From NCBI GenBank assembly GCA_003154335.1, contig PMDE01000104.1, positions 730 to 6,470 on the forward strand: a stretch of DNA of 5,741 bases. Reading direction: 5' to 3'. Positions 5,645 to 5,741 of the stretch are shown here, piece by piece. The stretch is from Methanoregula sp. GTDB taxonomy: Archaea; Halobacteriota; Methanomicrobia; Methanomicrobiales; Methanospirillaceae. The first letter of the stretch is position 1, and every line of letters starts with the position of its first letter. The translations under genes were made by a program, and so were the position numbers. The notes under the pieces are model-generated. The model made no database searches. It saw only the letters and a program-made list of their open reading frames with translations, and had not been told where the DNA came from.

Positions 5645-5731
5645 CCGGGTTCGCGCCGGTACCTGAATTAGTCGTGGCGCATGTATCGGGCGAACCCGGG
5701 TCTGCTCTTGATTGTTGGACCGAACCGGATT
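5645..5731 (-). repeat. Intergenic dispersed repeat, inverted copy D with long palindrome
   Basis: Read on the minus strand, 5731-5686 gives TCCGGTTCGGTCC, a spacer of 14 bases, then GACCCGGGTTCGC. These correspond to the left arm, spacer and right arm of copies A-C, but with lower identity and inverted orientation. The right arm is also half of a perfect 10-bp inverted repeat: CCGGGTTCGC (5645-5654) with GCGAACCCGG (5690-5699). Between them, GCGCC (5653-5657) faces GGCGC (5676-5680), giving an elaborate cruciform or RNA stem. It lies 160-250 nt after the hydrolase stop. The element may continue past the window end. Confidence 0.55.
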
Positions 5732-5741
5732 TGTTTCAGAC

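Noticed and set aside
5462..5671. Small plus-strand open frame overlapping the hydrolase end
   Set aside because: It starts at a GTG inside the hydrolase gene with no ribosome binding site and is made partly of the 9-bp tandem repeat and repeat D. It has no recognisable domain.
561..5731. Integron-like attC sites at the cassette borders
   Set aside because: The repeats have paired arms and bracket genes, but no RYYYAAC/GTTRRRY core pair is found at the expected ends. No integrase gene is in the window, copy D is inverted, and one module is a three-gene operon.

Overview
This looks like chromosomal DNA of a methanogenic archaeon, most probably in the Methanomicrobiales (Methanoregula/Methanosphaerula-like). 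This is an inference from several features: archaeal TATA-box promoters, including a nearly leaderless uvrA start; strong GGAG-type ribosome binding sites; a TTG start; and small accessory proteins (DUF998, DUF4386, LCMT-type methyltransferase) that are common in such genomes. No strictly methanogen-specific gene is present, so the placement is tentative.

Layout. The left edge (1-296, minus) holds the first 98 codons of uvrA, the DNA-repair excinuclease ATPase, with its own TATA box. A 334-base gap follows, holding repeat copy A. Next comes a compact minus-strand operon (2985 down to 631): an LCMT/TcmP-type SAM-dependent methyltransferase, a TetR-family repressor, and a DUF998 six-helix membrane protein. 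The first two genes are 29 nt apart and the last two overlap by 29 nt. A 448-base gap holds the operon promoter, repeat copy B and an oligo-T terminator region. A more AT-rich minus-strand gene for a DUF4386 membrane protein (4141-3434) comes next. A divergent intergenic region holds repeat copy C. A plus-strand alpha/beta hydrolase (4494-5483) follows, and the window closes with a structured region holding an inverted copy D.

How it fits together. The methyltransferase operon is probably controlled by its own TetR protein. The two membrane proteins and the hydrolase have no known substrate, and nothing shows that the three modules cooperate.

The most notable signal is not a gene. It is a family of four diverged copies of an intergenic repeat about 65-80 bp long. 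The copies share a TCCGGTTCCGGGTCC-like left arm and a GACGGGTCCGCAC-like right arm, which can fold on each other. One copy sits at each boundary between gene modules (uvrA|operon|DUF4386|hydrolase|window end). A, B and C are in the same orientation and D is inverted. This may be a non-autonomous mobile repeat or a REP-like structured element, and it outlines each accessory module like a cassette boundary.
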